Part shown: positions 61,438-64,000 of the stretch, in pieces
Layout of the letters: each line of letters opens with the position of its first letter
Position numbering within the stretch: the stretch's first letter is position 1
Assembly: GCA_026120035.1 (NCBI GenBank)
Contig: JALRME010000028.1
Location: 493,943 to 557,942 of the forward strand
Length of the DNA: 64,000 nucleotides
DNA from: Coleophoma eucalyptorum
Lineage: Eukaryota > Ascomycota > Leotiomycetes > Helotiales > Dermateaceae
Direction: 5' to 3'
Translations under genes and position numbers: made by a program
Notes under the pieces: generated by a model
The model's input: only the letters and a program-made list of their open reading frames with translations
What the model was told of the DNA's origin: nothing
Databases searched by the model: none

Positions 61438-62151
61438 AGCACGCATAATAATTCTAGGTATTATACCTTATCAAGGAAAGTTGAAGATCTAACAAAACCT
61501 CGATTATACGTCTATGTACTTTAAGCTAAATTTAAGATGGGTTATAAACTACATATAAAGCGTAAGAAACTCCAACTAATATATCGATACAGGTAGCTTG
61601 AAGTTTAGGTTGGATTGGAGATTAAGTATTTAACTCACTTAAAGTTAGAATCCAAAGTTAGAATCCAAAGTCGAAAATCCAAAGTCGAAAATCCAAAATC
61701 CATTTAGAACCACCCTTTTAGACCTCTCATTGTTGAACGTGAAAAAATTCATTCCCCAATCGCTCCTGGCAATGTATGTGTAAGCATATATGCACCTTAT
61801 ATGTATATTTACAATCCTACTGAATAAAAATAATTGGATATGTAAAACTAGGTAATCTCTCACATTTACTATTTCGACACTCCTTTGGATACACCTTGAA
61901 AAAATGTACCATATGATTAATTGTAACATAGGCGAGTTAAGAGACGAGTATATTCTGCATTAACTATCTTTTTAAGGACAAACCTCATTAGGGTTTTTGG
62001 TTAACTACTTGATTGAGTACATAAGGTAGTAAAGTCAGAAGCCAAATTCGAAATCGAGAGTTAGAATCTAAGAGATCAACCTTTAGGATCTCCACTTCCC
62101 CTTTGAGATCTTTCATACCAAACAAACTCCTAGATCAAGCACCAATCAGTT
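61438..62151. other. AT-rich tract with a short tandem repeat
   Basis: No gene. A local tandem array of AGAATCCAAAGT / CGAAAATCCAAAGT type units lies at about 61645-61700. Confidence 0.5.
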
Positions 62152-62594
62152 ATTAATTACCAGTTTGTAACTGATTTTTTGACTGATTTTCAAAAAACAA
62201 AGCCCATGTGAGGAGTAAAAATACCTAGTAGGTGGTTTGCAAATTGAAAAATTATAGTAGTCCAACGGTAACTAATAGTACACAGCCTATATGTACTTAT
62301 TAGTTATTTATTTATAGATTTTATATAAAATAAAACACCTAATATACTACTAGTATAAATATATATACATGTAGTATCTAGTAGTACTACTACTATATAT
62401 ATAAGCTGGATATACAACCACTAGTAGTATAATCTATAGCGAATAAATTGCTATCTAGTTGAGTATAGAGTAGGCTGCGCACTGGGTACGCATGGGCTGG
62501 TTTTTCAATTTGTAAACCGCTGCACCCACTGTTTTCTACCCATATGGGCTGGTTTTTTGAAAACCTGAAAGACTAAGTACCCACTGGTTAATCA
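62152..62594. mobile_element. Foldback / MITE-like inverted-repeat element 1
   Basis: About 440 bp with facing arms of roughly 95 bp (62161-62255 and 62497-62590). Matching blocks are TTTTCAAAAAAC..AGCCCAT in one arm against ATGGGCTGGTTTTTTGAAAA in the other, and GGTTTGCAAATTGAAAAA against TTTTTCAATTTGTAAACC. The outer right end carries CCACTGGTTAA and the inner edge GGCTGCGCAC. No transposase is present, so it is non-autonomous. Target duplication not determined. Confidence 0.65.
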
Positions 62595-62716
62595 CTAGTT
62601 TTTTGCTTAATATAGGGGTTTCGTCTAGTATATAGGGGTCTCAAAACAAAGGGGGTGGGGTATGTCTTAGATTTTGACTATCAATTTCAAAATTAGACTC
62701 AAAACCCACTGGTCTT

Positions 62717-63004
62717 TGTAAAGACACAGGTTTGATCAATGGCAGGATAGAGGTGTTTGGGAGCACAATAACCTTATATTGACTGAATCCTATAGTTCTC
62801 GTACGAAGGACACAAAAAAGATAAGAAGGAAAAGAGAAGAAAGAATCCAAGTTCCATAACAAGTTCCCTTTATATGCTTCCTAGGTCCGAAACCCCTCCG
62901 ACTCTGGTAATACTTGCTTATGCATACTGTCATAGGGTCACGTGACATATATCTAATGTCCTGGATTATCCAATGGTTCACTCTAGGCAGGTTAGGTTCT
63001 TATA
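62717..63004 (-). mobile_element. Solo LTR, inverted diverged copy
   Basis: 288 bp. Read on the minus strand it matches the solo LTR at 56509-56804 over its length, ending TTTACA, but starting TATAAG instead of TGTAAG. The flanking pentamers GTCTT (62712-62716) and GTTTT (63005-63009) look like a target duplication that has suffered one C-to-T change. Many differences from the other copy are transitions, as expected of an old or RIP-mutated insertion. Confidence 0.75.
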
Positions 63005-63021
63005 GTTTTTCGTCCTAATGT

Positions 63022-63867
63022 TTAACCAGTGGTCTGGTTTCTAGGTTGGAAATTTCGAAAAACCACGCTCTAGTCTGGTTTTATGGGTGGTCTGGTTATT
63101 CTGGTTTGGGTGCGCAGTCTAGTACTTATAGAGTCAAATAAGGCTTAATATTTTTGAACGATAGATAATCTAGGTAAACAGAATAGTAAATCTAGACTTA
63201 AGAAAGGTTCGAAGCTACTAGTAACTTAGATCAAATTTAAATTTGAAGCTAGTCCAACATTTATTTCTTTAATAGCGTTAGGTAAAACATAAATAAAAAA
63301 GGCATCGTACTAAATAGAGCTAATGAGTCCTTTATTTATTATAACTTATAGACGATTATGTAATGTGTTTTATCAAATTCGAATTAGATTTCAATCGGAT
63401 CTAATTCGGCTTTAAATCTAACTTAAGTCTAAAGCCGGTACTAGATTTACTCGCTACACAAGCCTTAGTCAAATCTAGATCAAATTGATTAAACTTTAGC
63501 TTAAATACATATTATATCCAACTTACTAGTTACATACCTATATTGTTTTCTAGATTATATCTCTATATCATACTGTTTTCTATAAGCCCTTACAAAACTC
63601 CGTTTAGACTTCCAAGTTTAGTTTGGTTACTTAAAATAAACATAAAAACTTAGAGTAAGTCTAAGCTTAAGTTGATTAATTAAAAGATATATAATTATAG
63701 AGCCTAAGTTTTTATAATACGTACTACAAAATAAAGCCTAAAGTAGACTTAGGTCACCATTTAGGCTGCGTACCAAAATCAGAAAAACTAGACCACCTAT
63801 AAAACCAGACTAGATCAGCAGGTAAGCTTTTAATATTTTCAACTTAGTAGCTAGACTACTGGTTAAC
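63022..63867. mobile_element. Foldback / MITE-like inverted-repeat element 2
   Basis: About 850 bp with facing arms (about 63022-63120 and 63762-63867). Read inward from either end they carry TTAACCAGTGGTC / TTAACCAGTAGTC and, at the inner edges, GTCTGGTTTTATGGGTGGTCTGG against CCACCTATAAAACCAGAC next to GGCTGCGTACC. The outer AACCAGTGG and inner GGCTGCGYAC motifs are shared with element 1, so both probably belong to one family. The centre is AT-rich with no gene. Confidence 0.6.
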
Positions 63868-63898
63868 TACCTAGTAGGACAAAAAACCAGTGGTTTAT

Positions 63899-64000
63899 GT
63901 TGGGACATCCCGAGAATTAGGCCTGATATGTTTACCGATATATCTACCGGGATGCTTCCCGATCCGTACGAAGCTCCCGAAAGGAAAAAGCAATTACTTT
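63899..64000 (+). mobile_element. Possible start of an LTR element at the right edge
   Basis: The last about 100 bp begin TGTTGGGACATCCCG and become clearly less AT-rich. TGTTGGGA is a common start of fungal LTRs. The element runs out of the window, so this cannot be confirmed. Confidence 0.3.

Overview
This is eukaryotic DNA from a filamentous ascomycete (Pezizomycotina). Most introns are short (44-60 nt) with GTRNGY donors and CTRAY branch sites. The gene set is fungal: aminoadipate reductase (LYS2), GH45 endoglucanase, GH15 glucoamylase with a CBM20, a monocarboxylate-type and a sugar-type MFS transporter, and a fungal arylsulfotransferase. The protein flavour suggests Leotiomycetes (Helotiales), but that placement is inference. 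No prokaryotic, viral or CRISPR features were seen.

Layout. 1-12.5 kb: the His-rich start of a gene cut by the left edge, a secreted GH45 endoglucanase, a HAD-type phosphatase, two coiled-coil proteins of unknown function, mitochondrial aspartate aminotransferase (AAT1) divergent from nicotinamide riboside kinase (NRK1), and a small unknown gene. 12.5-23 kb: secreted glucoamylase divergent from the tri-snRNP protein SNU66/SART1, an aldo-keto reductase pseudogene, and a serine beta-lactamase-like hydrolase. 23.5-33 kb: LYS2, a type II membrane protein, a SET-domain protein and mitochondrial ribosomal protein bL28m. 33-49 kb: a 1474-residue MYND-finger protein, a three-KH RNA-binding protein, RVB1, an HMG-box protein and a predicted membrane protein. 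49.7-54.3 kb: two convergent MFS transporter genes with an LTR-like relic between them. 54.3-64 kb: a gene-poor, increasingly AT-rich tract of solo LTRs, foldback elements, hairpins and gene debris that holds a single intact gene, an arylsulfotransferase-family membrane protein.

The genes do not form one pathway. Most are core housekeeping genes (splicing, chromatin remodelling, mitochondrial translation, lysine, aspartate and NAD metabolism) mixed with a modest carbon-acquisition set (endoglucanase, glucoamylase, two transporters). Exon structures were worked out by hand from splice signals, frame continuity and family conservation. All multi-exon models given here sum to a multiple of three with no internal stop.

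Most notable observations: (1) AAT1 appears to contain two consecutive microexons of 3 and 10 nt that rebuild a conserved peptide. (2) The arylsulfotransferase gene uses a GC-AG intron. (3) A 296-bp solo LTR has a perfect 5-bp target duplication, and a diverged inverted copy lies 6 kb away, on the other side of the arylsulfotransferase gene. (4) Two neighbouring foldback elements share terminal and internal motifs. (5) An aldo-keto reductase gene has been inactivated by stop codons. (6) A large MYND-finger protein has no function I can assign.
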